This document shows positions 42,294 through 57,420 of a stretch of DNA of 64,000 bases, piece by piece. Numbering within the stretch: position 1 is the stretch's first letter; every line of letters starts with the position of its first letter. The stretch spans positions 1,415,670-1,479,669 of the forward strand of contig JAUPFV010000005.1 of assembly GCA_036936605.1 (NCBI GenBank), given 5' to 3'. The notes below the pieces were generated by a model. The model did no database searches and was not told the DNA's origin. It was given only the letters and a program-made list of their open reading frames with translations. This stretch comes from Limnanthes douglasii subsp. nivea. Taxonomy: Eukaryota; Streptophyta; Magnoliopsida; Brassicales; Limnanthaceae. A program made the translations under genes and the position numbers.

Positions 42294-43504
42294 GCCGTTC
42301 ACAGTTTATACTCTTGCGGGCCAGGAGTTATACAAATGTTGATGTTGTTGAGTGCATCTTTGCACTTTAGAGTCCACTAAAACTTTCATGTTCCTTTCAA
42401 TACTTCGAAAAGAGGTCAATATTTGTCTGGGCATTGGACACAAACTTGTCTCGCTTACCATTTATCCTAGAAATTTCACTGACTGAACGCCAATAGTGCA
42501 TTTTTCAATATTTAGTTTGAGATTTGTCTTGCTGAATGTATTGACAAGATCTACTAGATGTTCTTCTTCATGTAGGCTTTGATGAGTTGCTACATAATTT
42601 TTTAATTTAAAAGAAATTATTTTATAGGATCGTAAATCTTTCGATGATGAAATAGATGTTTATGATGAGATTATTAACCGATTAATCGAACTCGATTAAT
42701 TACATTCAACCAACCAACCAACCAACCACCCAACAGACCAACCAACCAACCAACCAACCAACCACCCACCCAACCAGCCAACCAACCAACCAACCACCCA
42801 CCCACCCAACCAACCAACCAACCACCCACCCACCCAACCAACCAACCAACCAATTAGTTTATTGCTTGATAAACTAATTATTAATTATTATATTTTGAGT
42901 TTTTTATTTATAGTGCGGTGATATTTTATTTATTTATTATTAATTTAGTTTATTAGGGGTAAAATATTTATGAGATTGAACTATTGAAGAATAAAAAATA
43001 AATTTTATTTATTTTAGCCGTTCACAGTTTATACTCTTGCGTGCCAGGAGTTATACAAATGTTGATGTTGTTGAGTGTATCTTTGCACTTTAGAGTCCAC
43101 TAAAACTTTCATGTTCCTTTCAATACTTCGAAAGGAGGTTAATATTTGTCTGGGCATTGGACACAAACTTGTCTCGCTTACCATTTATCCTAGAAATTTC
43201 ACTGACTGAACGCCAATAGTGCATTTTTCAATATTTAGTTTGAGATTTGTCTTGCTGAATGTATTGACAAGATCTACTAGATGGTCTTCTTCATGTAGGC
43301 TTTGATGAGTTGCTACATAATTTTTTAATTTAAAAGAAATTATTTTATAGGATCGTAAATCTTTCGATGATGAAATAGATGTTTATGATGAGATTATTAA
43401 CCGATTAATCGAACTCGATTAATTACATTCAACCAACCAACCAACCAACCAACCAACCAACCAACCAACCAACCAACCAACCAACCAACCAACCAACCAA
43501 CCAA

Positions 43505-43539
<35 letters not shown>

Positions 43540-44749
43540 CCCAACCAACCAACCAACCAACCACCCACCCACCCAACCAACCAACCAACCAATTAGTTCA
43601 TTGCTTGATAAACTAATTATTAATTATCATATTTTGAGTTTTTTATTTATATTGCGGTGATATTTTATTTATTTATTATTAATTTAGTTTATTAGCGGTA
43701 AAATATTTATGAGATTGAACTATTGAAGAATAAAAAATAAATTTTATTTATTTTAGCCGTTCACAGTTTATACTCTTGCGGGCCAGGAGTTATACAAATG
43801 TTGATGTTGTTGAGTGCATATTTGCACTTTAGAGTCCACTAAAACTTTCATGTTCCTTTCAATACTTCGAAAGGAGGTCAATATTTGTCTAGGCATTGGA
43901 CACAAACTTGTCTCGCTTACCATTTATCCTAGAAATTTCACTGACTGAACGCCAATAGTGCATTTTTCAATATTTAGTTTGAGATTTGTCTTGCTGAATG
44001 TATTGACAATATATACTAGATGGTCTTCTTCATGTAGGCTTTGATGAGTTGCTACATAATTTTTTAATTTAAAAGAAATTACTTTATAGGCTCGTAAATC
44101 TTTCGATGATGAAATAGATGTTTATGATGAGATTATTAACCGATTAATCTAACTCGATTAATTACATTCAACCAACCAACCAACCACCAACCAACCAACC
44201 AACCACCCACCCAACCAACCAACCAACCAACCAACCACCCAACCAACCAACCAAACAACCAACTAACCAACCAACCAACCACCAACCAACCAATTACCCA
44301 ACCAACCAACCAACCACCCAACCAACCAATTAGCCGTTCACATTTTATACTCTTGCGGGCCAGGAGTTATACAAATGTTGATGTTGTTGAGTGCATCTTT
44401 GCACTTTAGAGTCCACTAAAACTTTCATGTTCCTTTCAATACTTCGAAAGGAGGTCAATATTTGTCTGGGCATTGGACACAAACTTGTCTCGCTTACCAT
44501 TTATCCTAGAAATTTCACTGACTGAACGCCAATAGTGCATTTTTCAATATTTAGTTTGAGATTTGTCTTGCTGAATGTATTGACAAGATCTACTAGATGG
44601 TCTTCTTCATGTAGGCTTTGATGAGTTGCTACATAATTTTTTAATTTAAAAGAAATTATTTTATAGCATCGTAAATCTTTCGATGATGAACTAGATGTTT
44701 ATGATGAGATTATTAACCGATTAATCGAACTCGATTAATTACATTCAAC

Positions 44750-44781
<32 letters not shown>

Positions 44782-45521
44782 CAACCACCAACCAACCAAT
44801 TACCCAACCAACCAACCAACCACCCAACCAACCAATTAGCCGTTCACAGTTTATACTCTTGCGGGCCAGGAGTTATACAAATGTTGATGTTGTTGAGTGC
44901 ATCTTTGCACTTTAGAGTCCACTAAAACTTTCATGTTCCTTTCAATACTTCGAAAGGAGGTCAATATTTGTGTGGGCATTGGACACAAACTTGTCTCGCT
45001 TACCATTTATCCTAGAAATTTCACTGACTGAACGCCAATAGTGCATTTTTCAATATTTAGTTTGAGATTTGTCTTGCTGAATGTATTGACAAGATCTACT
45101 AGATGGTCTTCTTTATGTAGGCTTTGATGAGTTGCTACATAATTTTTTAATTTAAAAGAAATTATTTTATAGGATCGTAAATCTTTCGATGATGAAATAG
45201 ATGTTTGTGATGAGATTATTAACCGATTAATCGAACTCGATTAATTACATTCAACCAATCAACCAACCACCCAACCAACCAACCAACCAACAAACCACAC
45301 ACCCAACCAACCAACCAACCAACCAACCACCCACTCACCCAACCAACCAACCAACCAATTAGTTTATTGCTTGATAAACTAATTATTAATTATTATATTT
45401 TGAGTTTTTTATTTATAGTGCGGTGATATTTTATTTATTTATTATTAATTTAGTTTATTAGCGGTAAAATATTTATGAGATTGAACTATTGAAGAATAAA
45501 AAATAAATTTTATTTATTTTA
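42294..45521. repeat. 3.2-kb five-monomer block, copy 2
   Basis: Monomers of 723, 739, 577, 506 and 683 bp in the same order as copy 1, carrying the same private variants. The beginning of its first monomer (TTCGAAAAGAGG at about 42407) instead matches the start of the monomer at 45522, so the exchange point lies inside that monomer between about 42410 and 42558. Confidence 0.9.
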
Positions 45522-46561
45522 GCCGTTCACAGTTTATACTCTTGCGGGCCAGGAGTTATACAAATGTTGATGTTGTTGAGTGCATCTTTGCACTTTAGAG
45601 TCCACTAAAACTTTCATGTTCCTTTCAATACTTCGAAAAGAGGTCAATATTTGTCTGGGCATTGGACACAAACTTGTCTCGCTTACCATTTATCCTAGAA
45701 ATTTCACTGACTGAACGCCAATAGTGCATTTTTCAATATTTAGTTTCAGATTTGTCTTGCTGAATGTATTGACAAGATCTACTAGATGGTCTTCTTCATG
45801 TAGGCTTTGATGAGTTGCTACATAATTTTTTAATTTAAAAGAAATTATTTTATAGGATCGTAAATCTTTCGATGATGAAATAAATGTTTATGATGAGATT
45901 ATTAACCGATTAATCGAACTCGATTAATTACATTCAACCAACCAACCACCCAACCAACCAACCAACCAACCAACCAATTAGTTTATTGCTTGATAAACTA
46001 ATTATTAATTATTATATTTTGAGTTTTTTATTTATAGTGCGGTGATATTTTTTTTATTTATTTATTATTAATTTAGTTTATTAGCGGTTAAATATTTATG
46101 AGATTGAACTATTGAAGAATAAAAAATAAATTTTATTTATTTTAGCCGTTCGCAGTTTATACTCTCGCGGGCCACGAGATATACAAATGTTGATGTTGTT
46201 GAGTGCATCTTTGCACTTTAGAGTCCACTAAAACTTTCATGTTCCTTTCAATACTTCGAAAGGAGGTCAATATTTGTCTGGGCATTGGACACAAACTTGT
46301 CTCGCTTACCATTTATCCTAGAAATTTCACTGACTGAACGCCAATAGTGCATTTTTCAATATTTAGTTTGAGATTTGTCTTGCTGAATGTATTGACAATA
46401 TCTACTAGATGGTCTTCTACATGTAGGCTTTGATGAGTTGCTACATAATTTTTTAATTTAAAAGAAATTATTTTATAGGCTCGTAAATCTTTCGATGATG
46501 AAATAGATGTTTATGATGAGATTATTAACCGATTAATCGAACTCGATTAATTACATTCAAC

Positions 46562-46593
<32 letters not shown>

Positions 46594-49500
46594 CAACCAA
46601 CCACCCACCCAACCAACCAACCAACCAGCCAACCAACCAACCAACCAACCAACCAACCAACCAACCAACCAACCAACCAACCAACCAACCAACCAACCAA
46701 CTAACCAACCAACCAACCACCAACCAACCAATTACCCAACCAACCAACCAACCACCCAACCAACCAATTAGCCGTTCACAGTTTATACTCTTGCGGGCCA
46801 GGAGTTATACAAATGTTGATGTTGTTGAGTGCATCTTTGCACTTTAGAGTCCACTAAAACTTTCATGTTCCTTTCAATACTTCGAAAGGAGGTCAATATT
46901 TGTCTGGGCATTGGACACAAACTTGTCTCGCTTACCATTTATCCTAGAAATTTCACTGACTGAACGCTAATAGTGCATTTTTCAATATTTAGTTTGAGAT
47001 TTGTCTTGCTGAATGTATTGACAATATCTACTAGATGGTCTTCTTCATGTAGGCTTTGATGAGTTGCTACATAATTTTTTAATTTGAAAGAAATTACTTT
47101 ATAGGCTCGTAAATCTTTCGATGATGAAATAGATGTTTATGATGAGATTATTAACCGATTAATCGAACTCGATTAATTACATTCAACCACCCAACCACCC
47201 ACCCAACCAACCAACCACCCACCAAACCAACCAACCAACCAACCAACCAACCAACCAACCAACCAACCAACCAACTAACCAACCAACCAACCACCAACCA
47301 ACCAATTACCCAACCAATTACCCAACCAACCACCCAACCAACCAATTAGCCGTTCACAGTTTATACTCTTGCGGGCCAGGAGTTATACAAATGTTGATGT
47401 TGTTGAGTGCATCTTTGCACTTTAGAGTCCACTAAAACTTTGATGTTCCTTTCAATACTTCGAAAGGAGGTCAATATTTGTCTGGGTATTGGACACAAAC
47501 TTGTCTCGCTTACCATTTATCCTAGAAATTTCACTGACTGAACGCCAATAGTGCATTTTTCAATATTTAGTTTGAGATTTGTCTTGCTGAATGTATTGAC
47601 AAGATCTACTAGATGGTCTTCTTCATGTAGGCTTTGATGAGTTGCTACATAATTTTTTAATTTAAAAGAAATTATTTTATAGGATCGTAAATCTTTCGAT
47701 GATGAAATAGATGTTTATGATGAGATTATTAACCGATTAATCAAACTCGATTAATTACATTCAACCAACCAACCAACCAACCACCCAACCAACCAACCAA
47801 CCACCCACCCAACCAACCAACCAACCAACCAACCAACCACCCACCCACCCAACCACCCAACCAACCAATTAGTTTATTGCTTCATAAACTAATTATTAAT
47901 TATTATATTTTGAGTTTTTTATTTATAGTGCGGTGATATTTTATTTATTTATTATTAATTTAGTTTATTAGCGGTAAAATATTTATGAGATTGAACTATT
48001 GAAGAATAAAAAATAAATTTTATTTATTTTAGTTGTTCACAGTTTATACTCTTGCGGGCCAGGAGTTACACAAATGTTGATGTTGTTGAGTGCATCTATG
48101 CACTTTAGAGTCCACTAAAACTTTCATGTTCCTTTCAATACTTCGAAAGGAGGTCAATATTTGTCTCGGCATTGGACACAAACTTGTCTCGCCTACCATT
48201 TATCCTAGAAATTTCACTGACTGAACGCCAATAGTGCATTTTTCAATATTTAGTTTAAGATTTGTCTTGCTGAATGTATTGACAAGATCTACTAGATGGT
48301 CTTCTTCATGTAGGCTTTGATAAGTTGCTACATAATTTTTTAATTTAAAAGAAATTATTTTATAGATTCGTAAATCTTTCGATAATGAAATAGATGTTTA
48401 TGATGAGATTATTAACCGATTAATCGAACTCGATTAATTACATTCAACCAACCAACCAACCACCCAACCAACCAACCAACCAACCACCCACCCACCCAAC
48501 CAACCAACCAACCAACCACCCAACCAACCAACCAACCAATTAGTTTATTGCTTGATAAACTAATTATTAATTATTATATTTTGAGTTTTTTATTTATAGT
48601 GCGGTGATATTTTATTTATTTATTATTAATTTAGTTTATTAGCGATAAAATATTTATGAGATTGAACTATTGAAGAATAAAAAATTAATTTTATTTATTT
48701 TAGCCGTTCACAGTTTATACTCTTGCGGGCCAGGAGTTATACAAATGTTGATGTTGTTGAGTGCATCTTTGCACTTTAGAGTCCACTAAAACTTTCATGT
48801 TCCTTTCAATACTTCGAAAGGAGGTCAATATTTGTCTGGGAATTGGACACAAAGTTGTCTCGCTTACCATTTATCCTAGAAATTTCACTGACTGAATGCC
48901 AATAGTGCATTTTTCAATATTTAGTTTGAGATTTGTCTTGCTGAATATATTGACAATATCTACAAGATGGTCTTCTTCATGTAGGCTTTGATGAGTTGCT
49001 ACATAATTTTTTAATTTAAAAGAAATTATTTTATAGGCTCGTAAATCTTTCGATGATGAAATAGATGTTTATGATGATATTATTAACCGATTAATCGAAC
49101 TCGATTAATTACATTCAACCAACCAACCAACCACCCAACCAACCAACCAACCACCCACCCAACCAACCAACCAACCAACCACCCAACCAACCAACCAACC
49201 AACCAACCAACCAACCAACCAACCAACCACCAAACAACCAATTACCCAACCAACCAACCAACCACCCAACCAACCAATTAGCCGTTCACAGTTTATACTC
49301 TTGCGGGCCAGGAGTTATACAAATGTTGATGTTGTTGAGTGCATCTTTGCACTTTAGAGTCCACTAAAACTTTCATGTTCCTTTCAATACTTCGAAAGGA
49401 GGTCAATATTTGTCTGGGCATTGGACATAAACTTGTCTCGCTTACCATTTATCCTAGAAATTTCACTGACTGAACGCCAATAGTGCATTTTTCAATATTT

Positions 49501-49697
49501 AGTTTGAGATTTGTCTTGCTGAATGTATTGACAAGATCTACTAGATGGTCTTCTTCATGTAGGCTTTGATGAGTTGCTACATAATTTTTTAATTTAAAAG
49601 AAATTATTTTATAGGATCGTAAATCTTTCGATGATGAAATAGATGTTTATGATGAGATTATTAACCGATTAATCGAACTGGATTAATTACATTCAAC

Positions 49698-49729
<32 letters not shown>

Positions 49730-51519
49730 CAACCAACCAACCAACCAACCACCCACCCACCCAACCAACCAACCAACCAACCAACCAACTAACCAACCAA
49801 CCACCAACCAACCAATTACCCAACCAACCAACCAACCACCCAACCAACCAATTAGCCGTTCACAGTTTATACTCTTGCGGGCCAGGAGTTATACAAATGT
49901 TGATGTTGTTGAGTGCATCTTTGCACTTTAGAGTCCACTAAACTTTCATGTTCCTTTCAATACTTCGAAAGGAGGTCAATATTTGTCTGGGCATTGGACA
50001 CAAACTTGTCTCGCTTACCATTTATCCTAGAAATTTCACTAACTGAACACCAATAGTGCATTTTTCAATATTTAGTTTGAGATTTGTCTTGCTGAATGTA
50101 TTGACAAGATCTACTAGATGGTCTTCTTTATGTAGGCTTTGATGAGTTGCTACATAATTTTTTAATTTAAAAGAAATTATTTTATAGGATCGTAAATCTT
50201 TCGATGATGAAATAGATGTTTATGATGAGATTATTAACCGATTAATCGAACTCGATTAATTACATTCAACCAAACAACCAACCACCCAACCAACCAACCA
50301 ACCAACCAACCACCCACCCAACCAACCAACCAACCACCAAACCAACCACCCACCCAACCAACCAACCAACCAATTAGTTTATTGCTTGATAAACTAATTA
50401 TTAATTATTATATTTTGAGTTTTTTATTTATAGTGCGGTGATATTTTATTTATTTATTATTAATTTAGTTTATTAGCGGTAAAATATTTATGAGATTGAA
50501 CTATTGAAGAATAAAAAATAAATTTTATTTATTTTAGCCGTTCACAGTTTATACTCTTGCGGGCCAGGAGTTATACAAATGTTGATGTTGTTGAGTGCAT
50601 CTTTGCACTTTAGAGTCCACTAAAACTTTCATGTTCCTTTCAATACTTCGAAAGGAGGTCAATATTTGTCTGGGCATTGGACACAAACTTGTCTCGCTTA
50701 CCATTTATCCTAGAAATTTCACTGACTGAACGCCAATAGTGCATTTTTCAATATTTAGTTTCAGATTTGTCTTGCTAAATGTATTGACAAGATCTACTAG
50801 ATGGTCTTCTTCATGTAGGCTTTGATGAGTTGCTACATAATTTTTTAATTTAAAAAAAATTATTTTATAGGATCGTAAATCTTTCGATGATGAAATAGAT
50901 GTTTATGATGAGATTATTAACCGATTAATCGAACTCGATTAATTACATTCAACCAACCAACCAACCAACCAACCAACCATCCACCCAACCAACCACCCAC
51001 CCAACCAACCAACCAACCAACCAACCAACCAACTAACCAACCAACCAACCACCAACCAACCAATTACCCAACCAACCAACCAACCACCCAACCAACCAAT
51101 TAGCCGTTCACAGTTTATACTCTTGCGGGCCAGGAGTTATACAAATGTTGATGTTGTTGAGTGCATCTTTGCACTTTAGAGTCCACTAAAACTTTCATGT
51201 TCCTTTCAATACTTCGAAAGGAGGTCAATATTTGTCTGGGCATTGGACACAAACTTGTCTCGCTTACCATTTATCCTAGAAACTTCACTGACTGAACGCC
51301 AATAGTGCATTTTTCAATATTCAGTTTGAGATTTGTCTTGCTGAATGTATTGACAATATCTACTAGATGGTCTTCTTCATGTAGGCCTTGATGAGTTGCT
51401 ACATAATTTTTTAATTTAAAAGAAATTACTTTATAGGCTCGTAAATCTTTCGATGATGAAATAGATGTTTATGATGAGATTATTAACCAATTAATCGAAC
51501 TCGATTAATTACATTCAAC

Positions 51520-51551
<32 letters not shown>

Positions 51552-52163
51552 CAACCAACCACCCACCCAACCAACCAACCAACCAAACAACCAACCAACC
51601 AACCAACCAACTAACCAACCAACCAACCACCAACCAACCAATTACCCAACCAACCAACCAACCACCCAACCAACCAATTAGCCGTTCACAGTTTATACTC
51701 TTGCGGGCCAGGAGTTATACAAATGATGATGTTGTTGAGTGCATCTTTGCACTTTAGAGTTCACTAAAACTTTCATGTTCCTTTCAATACTTCGAAAGGA
51801 AGTCAATATTTGTCTGGGCATTGGACACAAACTTGTCTCGCTTACCATTTATCCTAGAAACTTCACTGACTGAACGCCAATAGTGCATTTTTCAATATTT
51901 AGTTTGAGATTTGTCTTGCTGAATGTATTGACAAGATCTACTAGATGGTCTTCTTCATGTAGGCTTTGATGAGTTGCTACATAATTTTTTAATTTAAAAG
52001 AAATTATTTTATAGGATCGTAAATCTTTCGATGATGAAATAGATGTTTATGATGAGATTATTAACCGATTAATCAAACTCGATTAATTACATTCAACCAA
52101 CCAACCAACCACCCAACCAACCAACCACCCACCCACCCAACCAACCAACCAACCAACCAACCA

Positions 52164-52182
52164 CCCACCCACCCACCCACCC
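52164..52182 (-). other. Potential G-quadruplex in satellite tract (example)
   Basis: On the minus strand the tract reads GGGTGGGTGGGTGGGTGGG, five G3 runs with one-base loops, a pattern known to fold into very stable parallel quadruplexes. Similar runs occur near 55972-55990, 57628-57642 and 57660-57674. Confidence 0.6.
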
Positions 52183-53592
52183 AACCAACCAACCAATTAG
52201 TTTATTGCTTGATAAACTTATTATTAATTATTATATTTTGAGTTTTTTATTTATAGTGCGGTGATATTTTATTTATTTATTATTAATTTAGTTTATTAGC
52301 GGTAAAATATTTATGAGATTGAACTATTGAAGAATAAAAAATAAATTTTATTTATTTTTGCCGTTCACAGTTTATACTCTTGCGGGCCAGGAGTTATACA
52401 AATGTTGATGTTGTTGAGTGCATCTTTGCACTTTAGAGTCCACTAAAACTTTCATGTTCCTTTCAATACTTCGAAAGGAGGTCAATATTTGTCTGGGCAT
52501 TGGACACAAACTTGTCTCGCTTACCATTTATCGTAGAAATTTCACTGACTGAACGCCAATAGTGCATTTTTCAATATTTAGTTTGAGATTTGTCTTGCTG
52601 AATGTATTGACAATATCTACTAGATGGTCTTCTTCATGTAGGCTTTGATGAGTTGCTACATAATTTTTTAATTTAAAAGAAATTACTTTATAGGCTCGTA
52701 AATCTTTCGATGATGAAATAGATGTTTATGATGAGATTATTAACCGATTAATCAAACTCGATTAATTACATTCAACCAACCAACCAACCACCCAACCAAC
52801 CAACCAGCCACCCACCCAACCAACCAACCAACCAACCAACCAACCAACTAACCAACCAACCAACCACCAACCAACCAATTACCCAACCAACCAACCAACC
52901 ACCCAACCAACCAATTAGCCGTTCACAGTTTATACTCTTGCGGGCCAGGAGTTATACAAATGTTGATGTTGTTGAGTGCATCTTTGCACTTTAGAGTCCA
53001 CTAAAACTTTCATGTTCCTTTCAATACTTCGAAAGGAGGTCAATATTTGTCTGGGCATTGGACACAAACTTGTCTCGCTTACCATTTATCCTAGAAACTT
53101 CACTGACTGAACGCCAATAGTGCATTTTTCAATATTCAGTTTGAGATTTGTCTTGCTGAATGTATTGACAAGATCTACTAGATGGTCTTCTTCATGTAGG
53201 CTTTGATGAGTTGCTACATAATTTTTTAATTTAAAAGAAATTATTTTATAGGATCGTAAATCTTTCGATGATGAAATAGATGTTTATGATGAGATTATTA
53301 ACCGATTAATCAAACTCGATTAATTACATTCAACCAACCAACCAACCACCCAACCAACCAACCACCCACCCACCCAACCAACCAACCAACCAACCACCCA
53401 CCCACCCACCCAACCAACCAACCAACCAATTAGTTTATTGCTTGATAAACTTATTATTAATTATTATATTTTGAGTTTTTTATTTATAGTGCGGTGATAT
53501 TTTATTTATTTATTATTAATTTAGTTTATTAGCGGTAAAATATTTATGAGATTGAACTATTGAAGAATAAAAAATAAATTTTATTTATTTTT

Positions 53593-55496
53593 GCCGTTCA
53601 CAGTTTATACTCTTGCGGGCCAGGAGTTATACAAATGTTGATGTTGTTGAGTGCATCTTTGCACTTTAGAGTCCACTAAAACTTTCATGTTCCTTTCAAT
53701 ACTTCGAAAGGAGGTCAATATTTGTCTGGGCATTGGACACAAACTTGTCTCGCTTACCATTTATCGTAGAAATTTCACTGACTGAACGCCAATAGTGCAT
53801 TTTTCAATATTTAGTTTGAGATTTGTCTTGCTGAATGTATTGACAATATCTACTAGATGGTCTTCTTCATGTAGGCTTTGATGAGTTGCTACATAATTTT
53901 TTAATTTAAAAGAAATTACTTTATAGGCTCGTAAATCTTTCGATGATGAAATAGATGTTTATGATGAGATTATTAACCGATTAATCAAACTCGATTAATT
54001 ACATTCAACCAACCAACCAACCACCCAACCAACCAACCAGCCACCCACCCAACCAACCAACCAACCAACCACCCACCCACCCAACCAACCAACCAACCAA
54101 TTAGTTTATTGCTTGATAAACTTATTATTAATTATTATATTTTGAGTTTTTTATTTATAGTGCGGTGATATTTTATTTATTTATTATTAATTTAGTTTAT
54201 TAGCGGTAAAATATTTATGAGATTGAACTATTGAAGAATAAAAAATAAATTTTATTTATTTTAGCCGTTCACAGTTTATACTCTTGCGGGCCAGGAGTTA
54301 TACAAATGTTGATGTTGTTGAGTGCATCTTTGCACTTTAGAGTCCACTAAAACTTTCATGTTCCTTTCAATACTTCGAAAGGAGGTCAATATTTGTCTGG
54401 GCATTGGACACAAACTTGTCTCGCTTACCATTTATCGTAGAAATTTCACTGACTGAACGCCAATAGTGCATTTTTCAATATTTAGTTTGAGATTTGTCTT
54501 GCTGAATGTATTGACAATATCTACTAGATGGTCTTCTTCATGTAGGCTTTGATGAGTTGCTACATAATTTTTTAATTTAAAAGAAATTACTTTATAGGCT
54601 CGTAAATCTTTCGATGATGAAATAGATGTTTATGATGAGATTATTAACCGATTAATCGAACTCGATTAATTACATTCAACCAACCAACCAACCACCCAAC
54701 CAACCAACCAACCACCCACCCAACCAACCAACCAACCAACCAACCAACCAACTAACCAACCAACCAACCACCAACCAACCAATTACCCAACCAACCCACC
54801 AACCACCCAACCAACCAATTAGCCGTTCACAGTTTATACTCTTGCGGGCCAGGAGTTATACAAATGTTGATGTTGTTGAGTGCATCTTTGCACTTTAGAG
54901 TCCACTAAAACTTTCATGTTCCTTTCAATACTTCGAAAGGAGGTCAATATTTGTCTGGGCATTGGACACAAACTTGTCTCGCTTACCATTTATCCTAGAA
55001 ACTTCACTGACTGAACGCCAATAGTGCATTTTTCAATATTTAGTTTGAGATTTGTCTTGCTGAATGTATTGACAAGATCTACTAGATGGTCTTCTTCATG
55101 TAGGCTTTGATGAGTTGCTACATAATTTTTTAATTTAAAAGAAATTATTTTATAGGATCGTAAATCTTTCGATGATGAAATAGATGTTTATGATGAGATT
55201 ATTAACCGATTAATCAAACTCGATTAATTACATTCAACCAACCAACCAACCACCCAACCAACCAACCACCCACCCACCCAACCAACCAACCAACCAACCA
55301 CCCACCCACCCACCCAACCAACCAACCAACCAATTAGTTTATTGCTTGATAAACTTATTATTAATTATTATATTTTGAGTTTTTTATTTATAGTGCGGTG
55401 ATATTTTATTTATTTATTATTAATTTAGTTTATTAGCGGTAAAATATTTATGAGATTGAACTATTGAAGAATAAAAAATAAATTTTATTTATTTTT
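53593..55496. repeat. 1.9-kb trimeric higher-order repeat, copy 1
   Basis: Monomers of 671 (long), 558 (short) and 675 bp (long). It opens with the variant TTTTTGCCGTTCAC in place of TTTTAGCCG and carries TATCGTAG in the first monomer, as does the next copy at 55497. A related partial unit starts at 52360 with the same opening variant but a short ending. Confidence 0.85.
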
Positions 55497-57420
55497 GCCG
55501 TTCACAGTTTATACTCTTGCGGGCCAGGAGTTATACAAATGTTGATGTTGTTGAGTGCATCTTTGCACTTTAGAGTCCACTAAAACTTTCATGTTCCTTT
55601 CAATACTTCGAAAGGAGGTCAATATTTGTCTGGGCATTGGACACAAACTTGTCTCGCTTACCATTTATCGTAGAAATTTCACTGACTGAACGCCAATAGT
55701 GCATTTTTCAATATTTAGTTTGAGATTTGTCTTGCTGAATGTATTGACAATATCTACTAGATGGTCTTCTTCATGTAGGCTTTGATGAGTTGCTACATAA
55801 TTTTTTAATTTAAAAGAAATTACTTTATAGGCTCGTAAATCTTTCGATGATGAAATAGATGTTTATGATGAGATTATTAACCGATTAATCAAACTCGATT
55901 AATTACATTCAACCAACCAACCAACCACCCAACCAACCAACCAGCCACCCACCCAACCAACCAACCAACCACCCACCCACCCACCCACCCAACCAACCAA
56001 CCAATTAGTTTATTGCTTGATAAACTTATTATTAATTATTATATTTTGAGTTTTTTATTTATAGTGCGGTGATATTTTATTTATTTATTATTAATTTAGT
56101 TTATTAGCGGTAAAATATTTATGAGATTGAACTATTGAAGAATAAAAAATAAATTTTATTTATTTTAGCCGTTCACAGTTTATACTCTTGCGGGCCAGGA
56201 GTTATACAAATGTTGATGTTGTTGAGTGCATCTTTGCACTTTAGAGTCCACTAAAACTTTCATGTTCCTTTCAATACTTCGAAAGGAGGTCAATATTTGT
56301 CTGGGCATTGGACACAAACTTGTCTCGCTTACCATTTATCGTAGAAATTTCACTGACTGAACGCCAATAGTGCATTTTTCAATATTTAGTTTGAGATTTG
56401 TCTTGCTGAATGTATTGACAATATCTACTAGATGGTCTTCTTCATGTAGGCTTTGATGAGTTGCTACATAATTTTTTAATTTAAAAGAAATTACTTTATA
56501 GGCTCGTAAATCTTTCGATGATGAAATAGATGTTTATGATGAGATTATTAACCGATTAATCGAACTCGATTAATTACATTCAACCAACCAACCAACCACC
56601 CAACCAACCAACCAACCACCCACCCAACCAACCAACCAACCAACCAACCAACCACCCGACCAACCAACCAACTAACCAACCAACCAACCACCAACCAACC
56701 AATTACCCAACCAACCAACCAACCACCCAACCAACCAATTAGCCGTTCACAGTTTATACACTTGCGGGCCAGGATTTATACAAATGTTGATGTTGTTGAG
56801 TGCATCTTTGCACTTTAGAGTCCACTAAAACTTTCATGTTCCTTTCAATACTTCGAAAGGAGGTCAATATTTGTCTGGGCATTGGACACAAACTTGTCTC
56901 GCTTACCATTTATTCTAGAAATTTCACTGACTGAACGCCAATAGTGCATTTTTCAATATTTAGTTTGAGATTTGTCTTGCTGAATGTATTGACAAGATCT
57001 ACTAGATGGTCTTCTTCATGTAGGCTTTGATGAGTTGCTACATAATTTTTTAATTTGAAAGAAATTATTTTATAGGATCGTAAATCTTTCGATGATGAAA
57101 TAGATGTTTATGATGAGATTATTAACCGATTAATCGAACTCGATTAATTACATTCAACCAACCAACCAACCACCCAACCAACCAACCAACCACCCACCCA
57201 ACCAACCAACCAACCAACCAACCACCCACCCACCCACCCAACCAACCAACCAACCAATTAGTTTATTGCTTGATAAACTAATTATTAATTATTATATTTT
57301 GAGTTTTTTATTTATAGTGCGGTGATATTTTATTTATTTATTATTAATTTAGTTTATTAGCGGTAAAATATTTATGAGATTGAACTATTGAAGAATAAAA
57401 AATAAATTTTATTTATTTTA
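55497..57420. repeat. 1.9-kb trimeric higher-order repeat, copy 2
   Basis: Monomers of 671, 574 and 679 bp in the same long-short-long order, with the TTTTTGCCG opening and TATCGTAG variant. The last monomer has private changes (ATACACTTGCGG, CCAGGATTTATAC). Confidence 0.85.
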
